Shown piece after piece: positions 1-8,274 of a DNA stretch of 56,118 nucleotides. The notes under the pieces are model-generated. The model had not been told where the DNA came from and ran no database searches. It saw only the letters and a list, made by a program, of their open reading frames with translations. Source of the stretch: Chitinophaga pinensis. Lineage in GTDB: Bacteria; Bacteroidota; Bacteroidia; NS11-12g; UBA9320. How positions within the stretch are numbered: the first letter of the stretch is position 1; every line of letters begins with the position of its first letter. The stretch spans positions 1-56,118 of the forward strand of contig CAMDSC010000015.1 of assembly GCA_945907065.1 (NCBI GenBank), in the 5' to 3' direction. Position numbers and translations under genes: made by a program.

Positions 1-252
1 ATAAAAAAAGAATCAATTCGCAATAGAAGAATCGAATATCAAAACCTTAAAAAAAATAAATCAACCAATATTAAAAACTTAAATTTAACTTTGAATTAGT
101 TTGAAACACTCCTTAACAAAAAGTCCACTTTGGTTTGACGACATACACCTATAAGCACTAATAAAAGAAATTTGGCTAAAAATCTATAGTTTAACAAGTG
201 GATAAAACAAATTAAATAGGTTGGTCAAAAATACTTCTTTTTATAAATAAAA
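1..252. other. Intergenic DNA, no gene seen
   Basis: This AT-rich stretch at the window edge has no open frame of useful length on either strand, and I see no tRNA-like fold. The only structure is the isc terminator just after it, listed separately. A gene ending or starting further left could own part of this sequence, but nothing visible supports that. Confidence 0.5.
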
Positions 253-281
253 AAGCCCTGCTACTTGACGAAACAGGACTT
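253..281 (-). terminator. Rho-independent terminator of the isc operon
   Basis: Read on the minus strand, AAGTCCTG pairs with CAGGGCTT (one G-U pair) around a 13-nt loop and is followed by a run of T. It lies 21 nt after the iscA stop codon, so it plausibly ends the iscS-iscU-iscA transcript. Confidence 0.7.
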
Positions 282-301
282 AACATGATTTTTACTTTAA
301 A

Positions 302-646
302 TTAAACTGAAAAACTTTCGCCACAACCGCAGGTTCGGCTTGCATTAGGATTTATAAAATTAAATCCTTTACCATTTAGCCCATCGCTAAAATCCAATTC
401 TGTTCCAGCTAAGTAAAGAAAACTTTTAAGGTCACAAATTACTTTTATACCATCATTTACAAATTCCTGATCACCAGGTTTTAGTTCATTGTCAAAATCT
501 AGATTATAACTTAAGCCACTGCATCCACCGCCTTTAACTGAAACGCGGATAAAATATTCATCTTTTAATTTTCCTTCCTTACGTAAGGAAGCAATTTTAT
601 TTAATGCTTTTTCCGAAACGGTTATATGTCCAACATCTGATACCAT
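302..646 (-). CDS. iscA: IscA/ErpA-type iron-sulfur cluster assembly protein (HesB family)
   Basis: This 114-residue A-type carrier protein would accept or hand on iron-sulfur clusters, or bind iron, for transfer to apo-enzymes in the cytoplasm. The three family cysteines are present: C42 in GGGCSG, and C106 and C108 in the C-terminal CGCG motif. Length is normal for the family. It is the last gene of an iscS-iscU-iscA set read on the minus strand, 89 bp after iscU, and a terminator follows its stop. A-type proteins from Isc and Suf systems are hard to separate by sequence. The iscS/iscU neighbours favour the name IscA. The gap upstream holds a palindromic repeat (667-729) that could affect its expression relative to iscU. 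Confidence 0.9.
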   Translation of the reverse strand: MVSDVGHITVSEKALNKIASLRKEGKLKDEYFIRVSVKGGGCSGLSYNLDFDNELKPGDQEFVNDGIKVICDLKSFLYLAGTELDFSDGLNGKGFNFINPNASRTCGCGESFSV

Positions 647-666
647 TTTTAATTTTTTATTTATGC

Positions 667-729
667 TTTGTCATTCCGATTAAGGAGAAGTTTTAAAGAG
701 AGAGATGCTTCGTTCCTCTGCATGACAAA
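667..729. repeat. Small palindromic interspersed-type repeat between iscU and iscA
   Basis: A 63-bp element starts TTTGTCAT (667-674) and ends ATGACAAA (722-729), perfect 8-bp inverted ends. Inside it carries GATGCTTCGTTCCTC, followed by TGCATGAC. From memory, repeats of the type GTCAT...GAACGAAGCATCTC...ATGAC are scattered in intergenic DNA of many Bacteroidota and other phyla. I see only one copy in this window, so its repeat status is inferred from that resemblance. Confidence 0.6.
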
Positions 730-735
730 AACCAT

Positions 736-1152
736 TTAATAATGTTTTTTCCCGTCTAATATTGGTTCTAAACCCTTCTTGGTTCTATAATCATTAATTG
801 CTGCTTTTATAGCATCTTCTGCCAATACAGAACAATGAATTTTTACAGGTGGCAATGCTAATTCTTCTACTATATCCATATTGTCAATAGTTAAAGCATC
901 ATTAATTGTTCGTCCTTTAAGCCACTCGGTTGCCAAAGATGAGGATGCAATAGCCGAGCCGCAACCAAAAGTTTTGAATTTTGCATCTTCAATTACTCCG
1001 GTTTCATCATTCACCTGAATTTGCAAACGCATTACATCACCGCATTCCGGTGCTCCTACCAATCCTGTTCCCACATTGTTTGAACTTTTATCAAGTGTTC
1101 CTATATTTCTTGGATTTTGGTAGTGGTCAATTACTTTTTCTGAATATGCCAT
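736..1152 (-). CDS. iscU: Iron-sulfur cluster scaffold IscU
   Basis: IscU is the scaffold on which [2Fe-2S] and [4Fe-4S] clusters are built from sulfur delivered by IscS. The 138-residue product has all the expected ligands: C37 with D39 in PECGD, C64 in FGCGSA, and H106 with C107. It also has LPPVK at 100-104, the motif that in characterised systems is bound by the Hsp70 chaperone HscA. No hscA, hscB or fdx gene lies in this cluster, so those partners must be encoded elsewhere or be replaced. The gene is 69 bp downstream of iscS on the same strand and very likely co-transcribed with it. Confidence 0.96.
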   Translation of the reverse strand: MAYSEKVIDHYQNPRNIGTLDKSSNNVGTGLVGAPECGDVMRLQIQVNDETGVIEDAKFKTFGCGSAIASSSLATEWLKGRTINDALTIDNMDIVEELALPPVKIHCSVLAEDAIKAAINDYRTKKGLEPILDGKKHY

Positions 1153-1221
1153 TTTAGAATGTATTGTTAAATTGTTATAGTGTTAAATTGTTTTTTATTT
1201 GTCTTAATACTTAAATCTATC

Positions 1222-2436
1222 CTAGTGCTCTGCCCACTCGATGCTTTTCAAATCAATTCCTTCTTTAAACATTTCCCAAAGCGGACTCATATCCCTTAGT
1301 TTTACAACCGCTGTTTTTACATGGTCTATTGCAAAATCAATTTGTTCTTCAGTGGTAAATCTTCCCAAACCAAAGCGCAAACTTGAGTGTGCCAATTCAT
1401 CATCCAATCCTAAATTTTTAAGCACATAACTAGGCTCTAAAGATGCTGAAGTACAAGCCGATCCTGATGAAACTGCAATATCTTTTACGCCCATCATCAA
1501 ACCTTCTCCTTCTACATATTTAAACGAAATATTGGTGATATGAGGCAAACGGTGTTCAATACTTCCGTTTACATACGATTCTTCAAGGGTTAATAATTCA
1601 CGTTCTAGTTTATCACGCAATTTGGCTAAACGAACTCCTTCTTCAGCCATTTCATTCATGGCTAATTCACACGCCTTTCCAAATCCTACAATACCAGTCA
1701 CGTTTAATGTACCACTTCGCATACCACGCTCATGGCCGCCGCCATCTAGTTGAGAGGTAACTTTTACCCTTGGGTTTTTACGACGAACATATAGAGCTCC
1801 GATTCCTTTTGGGCCATACATTTTGTGCCCTGTAAAAGAAGCTAAATCAATATAATCAGAAATTACATCAACTGGTATTTTTCCAACACTTTGTGTAGCA
1901 TCTGTGTGCAATAAAACACCATGTTTGTGAGCCATTTCTCCAATTTCACGAATCGGGTTTATACACCCAATTTCATTGTTGGCATACATTACTGATATTA
2001 AAATTGTGTTAGGCTTAATTGCAGCTTCTACTTGCTCTGCAGTTACTCGTCCATCAGGTTGTGGTACCAAATAAGTAACCTCTGCTCCTTGTTTTTCTAG
2101 GTGGCGGCAAGTATCTATAATTGCTTTGTGTTCAATATTTACAGTAATAATATGATTGCCTTTTTCACGATACATTTCAAACACACCTTTCAAAGCAAGA
2201 TTGTTTGATTCAGTGGCACCGCTAGTAAAAATTATTTCCTTTTCGTTAGCATTAATAAGATTAGCCACTTGTTCTCGGGCATAATCCACAGCTTCTTCGG
2301 CTTTCCAACCAAAAGGGTGATTACGACTGGCGGCATTTCCAAAATATTCGGTAAAGTATGGCAACATGGCTTCCAATACTCTTGGATCCATGGCTGTGGT
2401 GGCGTTGTTATCTAGGTAAATTGGTAATTTTAACAT
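1222..2436 (-). CDS. iscS: Cysteine desulfurase IscS
   Basis: This pyridoxal-phosphate enzyme converts L-cysteine to L-alanine and passes the persulfide sulfur to IscU and other acceptors. The 404-residue length equals the classic IscS length. Visible features are the PLP-binding region with TGATESNN, the Schiff-base lysine in [12 protein letters not shown], the catalytic cysteine in the mobile loop SSGSACTS, and the C-terminal IEWAEH. That tail closely resembles the IscS C terminus used to dock IscU, which favours IscS over SufS or NifS. It is the first gene of the minus-strand isc set, with a -7 box at 2466-2473. I see no iscR gene nearby. Confidence 0.96.
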   Translation of the reverse strand: MLKLPIYLDNNATTAMDPRVLEAMLPYFTEYFGNAASRNHPFGWKAEEAVDYAREQVANLINANEKEIIFTSGATESNNLALKGVFEMYREKGNHIITVNIEHKAIIDTCRHLEKQGAEVTYLVPQPDGRVTAEQVEAAIKPNTILISVMYANNEIGCINPIREIGEMAHKHGVLLHTDATQSVGKIPVDVISDYIDLASFTGHKMYGPKGIGALYVRRKNPRVKVTSQLDGGGHERGMRSGTLNVTGIVGFGKACELAMNEMAEEGVRLAKLRDKLERELLTLEESYVNGSIEHRLPHITNISFKYVEGEGLMMGVKDIAVSSGSACTSASLEPSYVLKNLGLDDELAHSSLRFGLGRFTTEEQIDFAIDHVKTAVVKLRDMSPLWEMFKEGIDLKSIEWAEH

Positions 2437-2465
2437 CTAATTCTTATTTAGACTAATTCTAAGTG

Positions 2466-2473
2466 CAAATATA
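2466..2473 (-). promoter_or_regulatory. Predicted -7 box for the isc operon
   Basis: On the minus strand this reads TATATTTG, a full match to the Bacteroidota -7 consensus TAnnTTTG, followed by GC as is common. It lies 29 nt before the iscS ATG. No clear -33 TTG is visible. Between box and ATG the octamer AGAATTAG occurs twice, which may be chance in AT-rich DNA. Confidence 0.6.
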
Positions 2474-2589
2474 ACACTATAAGCTGTAAAAATGTTTGAA
2501 GAAATTTCTAATAAAAATAATAGAATAAAAAAAGCACTCATATTTATAAAAATGAGGAAAATATGTGGTCTAAATATTAATCTTGTAGC

Positions 2590-2991
2590 ATGAATAAGAT
2601 AGAACATATTGGTATTGCAGTAAAAGATTTGGAAGCCGCTAATAAACTCTATTCTGTATTATTAAAAACAACACCCTTTATGCAAGAAACAGTGGAAAGT
2701 GAAGGTGTGATTACCTCCTTTTTTAAAATTGGGGAATCAAAAATTGAATTGTTAGCTGCCACCAATCCAGAAAGCCCAATAGCCAAATTTATTGAAAAAC
2801 GAGGTGAAGGTATTCATCACATTGCCTTTGATGTAACGGATATTGATGCTGAAATAAGTCGATTGCAAGCTGAAGGTTTTGAGTTGATAAATAAAATTTC
2901 CAAACCCGGGGCGGATAATAAAATGATTGCTTTTTTACATCCAAAAAGTACGTGTGGAGTGCTGGTGGAGTTGTGTATGGAGAAAAAATGA
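2590..2991 (+). CDS. mce: Methylmalonyl-CoA epimerase
   Basis: This 133-residue vicinal-oxygen-chelate (glyoxalase-fold) protein would interconvert (S)- and (R)-methylmalonyl-CoA, linking propionyl-CoA metabolism to succinyl-CoA. The first motif EHIGIAV supplies the N-terminal metal histidine, GEGIHHIAFDV the second histidine cluster, and VELCM near the end the acidic ligand. Length matches short epimerases. It is transcribed away from iscS. The sequence before the ATG reads TAATCTTG plus 4 nt, close to a -7 box placed for a leaderless mRNA. A general glyoxalase is the alternative, but the residues agree well with the epimerase. Confidence 0.88.
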   Translation: MNKIEHIGIAVKDLEAANKLYSVLLKTTPFMQETVESEGVITSFFKIGESKIELLAATNPESPIAKFIEKRGEGIHHIAFDVTDIDAEISRLQAEGFELINKISKPGADNKMIAFLHPKSTCGVLVELCMEKK

Positions 2992-3087
2992 AAAGTATTT
3001 GGTTGTAAAAAATAGGTTTACCTTCTAAGGCATCTCTATGAGCTAACTTCCTCAAATCTTAAATATAAACTAAAAGTTCAAAAAACT

Positions 3088-3095
3088 TATTTTTG
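3088..3095 (+). promoter_or_regulatory. -7 box 4 nt before the GT2 start codon
   Basis: TATTTTTG matches TAnnTTTG exactly and is separated from the ATG at 3100 by CCGA only. With the usual spacing the transcript would begin at or within a base or two of the start codon, predicting a leaderless mRNA. Confidence 0.65.
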
Positions 3096-3099
3096 CCGA

Positions 3100-3846
3100 A
3101 TGATAAATGGCAAAAAGGTAGTTGTAGTTTTACCTGCTTATAATGCAGCACTTACTGTAAAAAAAACGTATGATGAAATTCCGTTTGACATTGTGGATGA
3201 TGTAGTATTGGTAGATGATGCAAGTAATGACAACACGGTGGAAACTGCTAGACAAATTGGGATTAAACATGTAATAAAGCATGAAAAAAACCGGGGCTAT
3301 GGTGGTAATCAAAAGTCATGTTATACCAAAGCTTTAGAATTGGGGGCAGATATAATTATCATGCTTCATCCCGATTATCAATACACCCCAAAACTTATAG
3401 CTCCCATTGCTGGAATTATTGCCAACGATTTGTACCCGGCGGTTTATGGCTCTCGAATTTTGGGTAAAGGTGCTTTAAAGGGCGGAATGCCGATTTATAA
3501 ATACATTGCCAACCGTTGTCTTACGTTATTTCAAAATATTTTGATTAACCAAAAACTTTCTGAATATCACACAGGGTATCGTGCATTTAGCAAGGAAATA
3601 TTTAGTAAAATAGATATTGAAGCCAATTCGGATGATTTTATTTTTGATAACCAAATGACGGCTCAGGTTTTTATGGCCGGCTTTGAAATTGGCGAAGTAA
3701 CCTGCCCTACCAAATATTTTGAAGAAGCTTCATCCATAAATTTCAAACGTAGTTCCATATATGGTTTAGGCGTATTGTGGGTTTCCATCCAATACCGACT
3801 GCAAAAGTTGGGTTTGGGAAAGTTTAAAATATTTAAGGCTATTTAG
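3100..3846 (+). CDS. Family 2 glycosyltransferase, polyprenol-phosphate sugar transferase type
   Basis: The 248-residue protein is a GT-A fold inverting glycosyltransferase. The N-terminal strand VVVVLPAYNAA, the nucleotide-binding DDASNDNT motif and the RGYGGNQK segment are typical of dolichol- or undecaprenyl-phosphate mannosyl/glucosyl transferases. In this subfamily the usual DxD metal site appears as LHPDYQY. There are no obvious membrane helices at the C terminus, unlike longer family members, so it would be a soluble or peripheral cytoplasmic enzyme. The acceptor sugar lipid cannot be read from the sequence. It stands alone: mce lies before it and a metal transporter starts 49 bp after. 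Confidence 0.87.
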   Translation: MINGKKVVVVLPAYNAALTVKKTYDEIPFDIVDDVVLVDDASNDNTVETARQIGIKHVIKHEKNRGYGGNQKSCYTKALELGADIIIMLHPDYQYTPKLIAPIAGIIANDLYPAVYGSRILGKGALKGGMPIYKYIANRCLTLFQNILINQKLSEYHTGYRAFSKEIFSKIDIEANSDDFIFDNQMTAQVFMAGFEIGEVTCPTKYFEEASSINFKRSSIYGLGVLWVSIQYRLQKLGLGKFKIFKAI

Positions 3847-3895
3847 AATTTTCTAATCTTAACTTCATATCATCTTAATTTCCTAAAATCAAAAA

Positions 3896-4576
3896 ATGGA
3901 ACAACACAAAAAAGGTTCAGAATCGATACAAGACATGGTAATAGGCATGAGTGACGGATTAACAGTTCCTTTTGCACTTGCCGCAGGATTGAGTGGTGCG
4001 GTAGCCTCATCAGGTATTATTCTTACCGCCGGTGTGGCCGAAATAATTGCAGGAAGCATAGCAATGGGACTGGGTGGATACCTTGCCGGAACAGCTCAGG
4101 TAAATCATTATAATGCGGAATTGAAACGTGAATATTTTGAGGTAGATGAATTTCCTGAGAAGGAGAAACAAGAAGTGCGAGATGTATTTAAAGATTATGG
4201 ATTAAGTGAAAAATTACAGAATGAGATAGCGGAAGAAATGTCGAAAGACAAAGATAAATGGGTTCAGTTTATGATGCGTTTTGAATTGGATTTGAATACT
4301 CCTGATCCGAAAAGACCAATAAAGAGTGGCGCCACCATTGCAACAGCCTATATTGTGGGAGGAGCTATCCCAATGTTGCCTTATGTATTTTTTGAAGACT
4401 CTGTAACGGGACTTAAATTTTCAGCACTTTTAACATTAATTGCCTTATTTGTTTTTGGAATTTTTAAAAGCAAAGTTACGGGGCAACCTGTATTTACAGG
4501 GGCACTAAAAGTTATGTTTATTGGCGCCTTAGCAGCTACAGCCGCTTATAGTATTGCAAAAATGATGGGGGTGTAG
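3896..4576 (+). CDS. VIT1/CCC1 family iron/manganese transporter
   Basis: This 226-residue membrane protein belongs to the family that moves ferrous iron or manganese out of the cytoplasm. The first two helices carry the signature GMSDGLTVPFALAAGLSGA. A charged cytoplasmic segment rich in Glu (about residues 85-125) corresponds to the family's metal-binding domain. Two or three further hydrophobic helices follow (about 145-225). The gene starts 49 bp after the GT2 gene and may be read through from it. Iron export or storage would fit with the nearby isc genes, but that link is only proximity. Confidence 0.87.
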   Translation: MEQHKKGSESIQDMVIGMSDGLTVPFALAAGLSGAVASSGIILTAGVAEIIAGSIAMGLGGYLAGTAQVNHYNAELKREYFEVDEFPEKEKQEVRDVFKDYGLSEKLQNEIAEEMSKDKDKWVQFMMRFELDLNTPDPKRPIKSGATIATAYIVGGAIPMLPYVFFEDSVTGLKFSALLTLIALFVFGIFKSKVTGQPVFTGALKVMFIGALAATAAYSIAKMMGV

Positions 4577-4593
4577 ACTGATTTTGCCTCTCA

Positions 4594-5475
4594 TTAAAAT
4601 TTGAATGGTCGGTTTTCCATCAAATTAAAATTCAAAGTTTTTTTGTATCCAAAAGTAAAGGTAAAATAGGAATCATTCTTTTTAAAATTTCCTCGTTTGG
4701 TTCCCTGTGGGTTTTTAAATTCCGAAGTGTTTGGGTCTGCTAATTCAGCCGACGCTTCTCCGTTAATTGCCGCCAATGATGCATTGTCGTAATATACTGT
4801 GCTCACATCATCCAGATAATCTGTAAAACATTTTCGGGAAATTAATTCAAAAAATACAGATGTTAAAGGGGCTATTTCTTTGCTCAATCCGAAACCAAAA
4901 GGAATAACAAAAGAAAATTTTGAGTATGGATTAGCTCCACCATTTAACCCTTGCCCTTCTGTTGTTAAGTTATGAAGAGAAACCTGTTTACCATCAAATT
5001 TGGCTTTAGGATTAAAATAGATTAAACCGGCACCAAGTGTTAGGTATATATTGGTAGTACTCCTTTTAGTCCACCTTTTTAATGCACTTTCTTTACTCCC
5101 TATAAAATTGTATTTTAGAGTCGGTGTTATTTCAAAAATGCTTGTATTGACAGATAAGTTCCTTTTTTTTCGATCATGATTCCCACTATACTTATCGTCA
5201 GCACTTAAGTAATTAAAACTGAAAGCTGTTCTATATTCCAAATGGTTTGTCACGGCCCAATCAATTGCATAGGAATTGTTAAATCTAACAGATTTAAGAT
5301 CTAAATCCTTAATAAAATTTGAACCATTACCTTTGGCTCCCCCCAAATCACTTAATAGGGAGCTGCCTCCCAACCCAACTTGATACGAACTTGCATTTAA
5401 AAAAGATTGTGCTTCAACCAGTGTTCCTAAAAATATTTCGGAAAGGAAAACGATATGTCTAATTAAGATATTCAA
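4594..5475 (-). CDS. Outer-membrane beta-barrel protein, DUF6089-like
   Basis: The 293-residue product starts with a hydrophobic signal segment ending EAQ and then reads as alternating amphipathic strands with many aromatic and Gly residues, typical of an 8- to 10-strand outer-membrane barrel. The opening YQVGLGGSSLLSDLGGAKG resembles the DUF6089 family of Bacteroidota barrels. No enzyme motif is visible. The start is TTG, as no in-frame ATG lies near the signal peptide. It is convergent with the metal transporter, 17 bp apart. Function unknown; structural or T9SS-accessory roles are possible but not shown. Confidence 0.7.
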   Translation of the reverse strand: MNILIRHIVFLSEIFLGTLVEAQSFLNASSYQVGLGGSSLLSDLGGAKGNGSNFIKDLDLKSVRFNNSYAIDWAVTNHLEYRTAFSFNYLSADDKYSGNHDRKKRNLSVNTSIFEITPTLKYNFIGSKESALKRWTKRSTTNIYLTLGAGLIYFNPKAKFDGKQVSLHNLTTEGQGLNGGANPYSKFSFVIPFGFGLSKEIAPLTSVFFELISRKCFTDYLDDVSTVYYDNASLAAINGEASAELADPNTSEFKNPQGTKRGNFKKNDSYFTFTFGYKKTLNFNLMENRPFKF

Positions 5476-5590
5476 AACAATATTTTTATTTTTTTACCAA
5501 AACAAGAAATAGCTAAAAAGTTAGTAATTCATTGTAAATTGATTCATAGACGCGATTAATTGAAATGATGTTACTAAAAAAAATGCAAAA

Positions 5591-5625
5591 AAAAACAGAC
5601 AGCCAAATTAAGACTGTCTGTTTTT
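5591..5625 (-). terminator. Terminator of ahcY
   Basis: AAAAACAGACAG (5591-5602) pairs perfectly with CTGTCTGTTTTT (5614-5625), giving a 12-bp stem and 11-nt loop that ends in a T run on the minus strand. It begins about 20 nt after the ahcY stop. Confidence 0.85.
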
Positions 5626-5645
5626 AATAAATTTATACTGAATAT

Positions 5646-6959
5646 TTAGTATCTGTACATTTCAGATTTGTAAGGTCCTTTAACATCAACACCAATATAA
5701 TTGGCCTGTTCTGCTGTTAAAGTTGTTAATTCAACACCAACATGTGCAAGATGTAATCTAGCTACTTTTTCATCTAAATGCTTTGGTAAAACATAAACTT
5801 TGTTTTCATAATTTTTATGATTGTTCCAGATTTCTAATTGGGCCAAAATTTGATTTGTAAATGAATTTGACATTACAAAAGATGGATGCCCCATAGCTAC
5901 ACCTAAGTTAACTAAACGACCTTCAGCTAATACCATAATATCTTTTCCATCTATATTATAAACATCTACCTGTGGTTTTACTGTGTACATGGTATGGCCA
6001 TAGTTTGTATTTAACCAAGCCATATCAATTTCATTATCAAAATGGCCGATATTACAAACAACCGCTTTATCGCGCATCATTTTAAAATGTTCTGGTCTCA
6101 CAATATTGCAATTTCCGGTAGCAGTAACTATTATATTACATTCGGGAATAGCAGTTTCTAAAGTTTTAACTTCATATCCGTCCATAGCAGCTTGTAAAGC
6201 ACAAATTGGGTCAATTTCAGTTACTATAACTCGAACTCCGTTATTACGCAAACTGTCTGCACTTCCTTTTCCTACATCACCATATCCGCAAACAACACCT
6301 ATTTTTCCGGCAAGCATTAAGTCGGTTCCACGACGGATAGCATCTACCAATGACTCTTTACATCCGTATTTATTATCAAATTTTGATTTGGTAACAGAAT
6401 CATTCACATTAATGGCTGGCATTGATAAAGTGCCATTTTTCATTCTGTCATATAATCTTAAAACTCCTGTTGTGGTTTCCTCGCTCAATCCTTTGATTGC
6501 AGGCATTAGTTCAGGATATTTATCAAAAACTAAATTAGTTAAATCGCCACCATCATCCAAAATCATATTTAAAGGTTCACCATTTTCAAAAGCAAATAAG
6601 GTTTGCTCAATGCACCAGTCAAATTCTTCATTGTTCATACCTTTCCATGCAAAAACCGGAGTGCCTGCTGCTGCAATGGCTGCGGCGGCATGGTCTTGCG
6701 TAGAAAAAATATTACAAGATGACCAAGTAACATCGGCGCCCAATTCTTTTAAAGTTTCAATAAGAACAGCCGTTTGAATGGTCATGTGAAGGCAACCGGC
6801 AATGTTGGCTCCTTTTAATGGTTTTTGAGCACCATATTCTTTACGAAGGCTCATTAATCCTGGCATTTCAGCTTCGGCCAATTTAATTTCTTTACGGCCC
6901 CATTCGGCTAAACTAATGTCTTTTACTTTGTACTTCAAGGTTGTTGTTTGTGTTGTCAT
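5646..6959 (-). CDS. ahcY: Adenosylhomocysteinase
   Basis: The enzyme reversibly splits S-adenosylhomocysteine into adenosine and homocysteine, clearing the inhibitor made by all SAM-dependent methyltransferases. At 437 residues it has the expected two-domain layout: substrate domain, NAD domain with [10 protein letters not shown], and the C-terminal segment ending PYKSEMYRY that contributes Lys and Tyr to the NAD site of the neighbouring subunit. The motif [13 protein letters not shown] near the N terminus is also conserved. It is a single-gene unit with its own -7 box (6973-6980) and a strong terminator. Its presence implies the SahH route of SAH recycling rather than Pfs/LuxS alone. Confidence 0.97.
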   Translation of the reverse strand: MTTQTTTLKYKVKDISLAEWGRKEIKLAEAEMPGLMSLRKEYGAQKPLKGANIAGCLHMTIQTAVLIETLKELGADVTWSSCNIFSTQDHAAAAIAAAGTPVFAWKGMNNEEFDWCIEQTLFAFENGEPLNMILDDGGDLTNLVFDKYPELMPAIKGLSEETTTGVLRLYDRMKNGTLSMPAINVNDSVTKSKFDNKYGCKESLVDAIRRGTDLMLAGKIGVVCGYGDVGKGSADSLRNNGVRVIVTEIDPICALQAAMDGYEVKTLETAIPECNIIVTATGNCNIVRPEHFKMMRDKAVVCNIGHFDNEIDMAWLNTNYGHTMYTVKPQVDVYNIDGKDIMVLAEGRLVNLGVAMGHPSFVMSNSFTNQILAQLEIWNNHKNYENKVYVLPKHLDEKVARLHLAHVGVELTTLTAEQANYIGVDVKGPYKSEMYRY

Positions 6960-6972
6960 TTTTTTTCGGTTG

Positions 6973-6980
6973 CAAAAATA
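6973..6980 (-). promoter_or_regulatory. -7 box for ahcY
   Basis: Minus-strand TATTTTTG followed by CA, an exact TAnnTTTG match, 13 nt before the ahcY ATG. This predicts a very short leader of about 8-10 nt. Confidence 0.6.
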
Positions 6981-7063
6981 AGATTTTAAAATTTATTTAC
7001 TGAAATAACAATCAGTTTGTCGTATAATAAAACCATTTACTATCAAGTTTGTTTTAATGATTG

Positions 7064-7071
7064 TAAATTTG
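7064..7071 (+). promoter_or_regulatory. -7 box for the bacilliredoxin gene
   Basis: TAAATTTG matches TAnnTTTG exactly, 24 nt before the ATG. No convincing -33 TTG at the usual 17-23 nt spacing was found. Confidence 0.5.
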
Positions 7072-7095
7072 TAGAAAAATTATTAAAATAAAAAT

Positions 7096-7512
7096 ATGCC
7101 ATACCCAGAAATTTTAGTATCCCCAATGAGGGCTGAATTATCGAATAACGGTTTTGAAGAACTGAAAAGTAGTGAAGAAGTGAACAACGCCTTTGAAAAT
7201 CCTGAGGGAACGATGTTGTTAGTTGTAAACTCAGTGTGTGGATGTGCGGCAGGTTCATGCCGTCCGGGAGTTGTTCATTCATTAAATGGTGATAAAAAAC
7301 CTGAAAAATTAGTTACAGTATTTGCCGGTCAAGACTTAGAAGCTGTGGCCAAGGCAAGAGAAAATATGGTTCCATATCCACCCTCAAGTCCAGCCATTGC
7401 TTTGTTTAAGGACGGCAAATTGGTTCACATGATTGAACGCCACAATATTGAAGGTAGAACTGCTCAAATGATTGCTGATAATTTAAAAATGGCTTACGAT
7501 CAATTTTGTTAA
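7096..7512 (+). CDS. Bacilliredoxin, BrxA/BrxB (YphP/YqiW) family
   Basis: The 138-residue thioredoxin-fold protein carries the family's CGC active site at C48-G49-C50, with a further Cys at 55 and a terminal Cys at 138. In Bacillus, proteins of this family remove bacillithiol from mixed disulfides after oxidative stress. Bacteroidota also encode the family and some make bacillithiol, so de-bacillithiolation is the likely role, but no biosynthesis genes (bshA/B/C) are in the window. The N-terminal segment MPYPEILVSPMRAEL is typical. Single-gene unit ending in a perfect terminator palindrome. Confidence 0.92.
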   Translation: MPYPEILVSPMRAELSNNGFEELKSSEEVNNAFENPEGTMLLVVNSVCGCAAGSCRPGVVHSLNGDKKPEKLVTVFAGQDLEAVAKARENMVPYPPSSPAIALFKDGKLVHMIERHNIEGRTAQMIADNLKMAYDQFC

Positions 7513-7528
7513 TCCATTAATAAATCAT

Positions 7529-7567
7529 AAAAAAAGGCTGATTGAAATTTCAATCAGCCTTTTTTTT
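7529..7567. terminator. Bidirectional terminator between convergent genes
   Basis: A perfect palindrome: seven A, then GGCTGATTGAAA, its exact complement TTTCAATCAGCC, and seven T. The 19-bp arms end in T runs on both strands, so it can terminate the bacilliredoxin gene (plus) and the lipoprotein gene (minus). Confidence 0.92.
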
Positions 7568-7591
7568 ATGGATGTAAATTGTAAAAAAAAA

Positions 7592-8125
7592 TTATTTAGC
7601 TAGAGGATTAGCAATTACTGAAAATTCTATTTTAAGTTTAAGTTTTACAGGTTCAAGTACTGGTCCACTGGTAACCAATTTTCCAGCAACGGTTAATTGT
7701 GGCTTACGAGCATAATCCATTAAATTAACATCTAAAGGTATAATTTCAAACTCTTTAACCGCACCTGGTGCTATGGTAATATCGGCAATATGAACAAGCG
7801 GAACTCCAGGAGACTCAATTGAAATAAAGCCACTTTGAATTAATCCAAAATCAGCAGTAGCAGGGCTTTCAATCATTGCAGTAATTTTACTAACTTTTAC
7901 AGATTTTATTTTGCTAATATCAGCTCCATTGGCTGAAGCCAAACTGTCTAAATTTAATGATTGGGTAGTAGGATCAAGGATAATTTCACCTGCTACTGAT
8001 GTTGCAGGTATTGTAAAAGACACATCTTTGGTGTTTAAACCAAACTTAATGTCAAATAATTCTTCACCACATCCAGAAAAGGAAAAGGCGACAAGGCTAA
8101 AAACTAATAATTTAAGTGCTTTCAT
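7592..8125 (-). CDS. Lipoprotein of unknown function
   Basis: The 177-residue product has a lipoprotein signal peptide with lipobox FSGC (Cys about residue 19), so it is probably anchored in the outer or inner membrane. The mature part is rich in beta-strand and small residues and looks like one immunoglobulin-like or late-embryogenesis-type beta domain: repeated short hydrophobic strands, LDSLA, and phrases such as IADITIAPGAVKEFEI. No catalytic motif is visible. It stands alone, convergent with the bacilliredoxin gene and divergent from an exported-protein gene. I do not recognise a specific family. Confidence 0.75.
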   Translation of the reverse strand: MKALKLLVFSLVAFSFSGCGEELFDIKFGLNTKDVSFTIPATSVAGEIILDPTTQSLNLDSLASANGADISKIKSVKVSKITAMIESPATADFGLIQSGFISIESPGVPLVHIADITIAPGAVKEFEIIPLDVNLMDYARKPQLTVAGKLVTSGPVLEPVKLKLKIEFSVIANPLAK

Positions 8126-8274
8126 TTTTTTTTAATATTTCTAAACAAATTTAATAGAAAAATATTGATTTACAAATTTCATCGTTTAGTTTAATAAATA
8201 TTTACCTTCTCATTATTAAAGGCATTAACAAATATGAATTGATAATTACTCAACCCTTATTAAAATTTATAATT

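Noticed and set aside
1165-1192. Direct repeat TGTTAAATTGTT twice in the iscS-iscU gap
   Set aside because: Short, AT-rich and without further copies; chance is a sufficient explanation.
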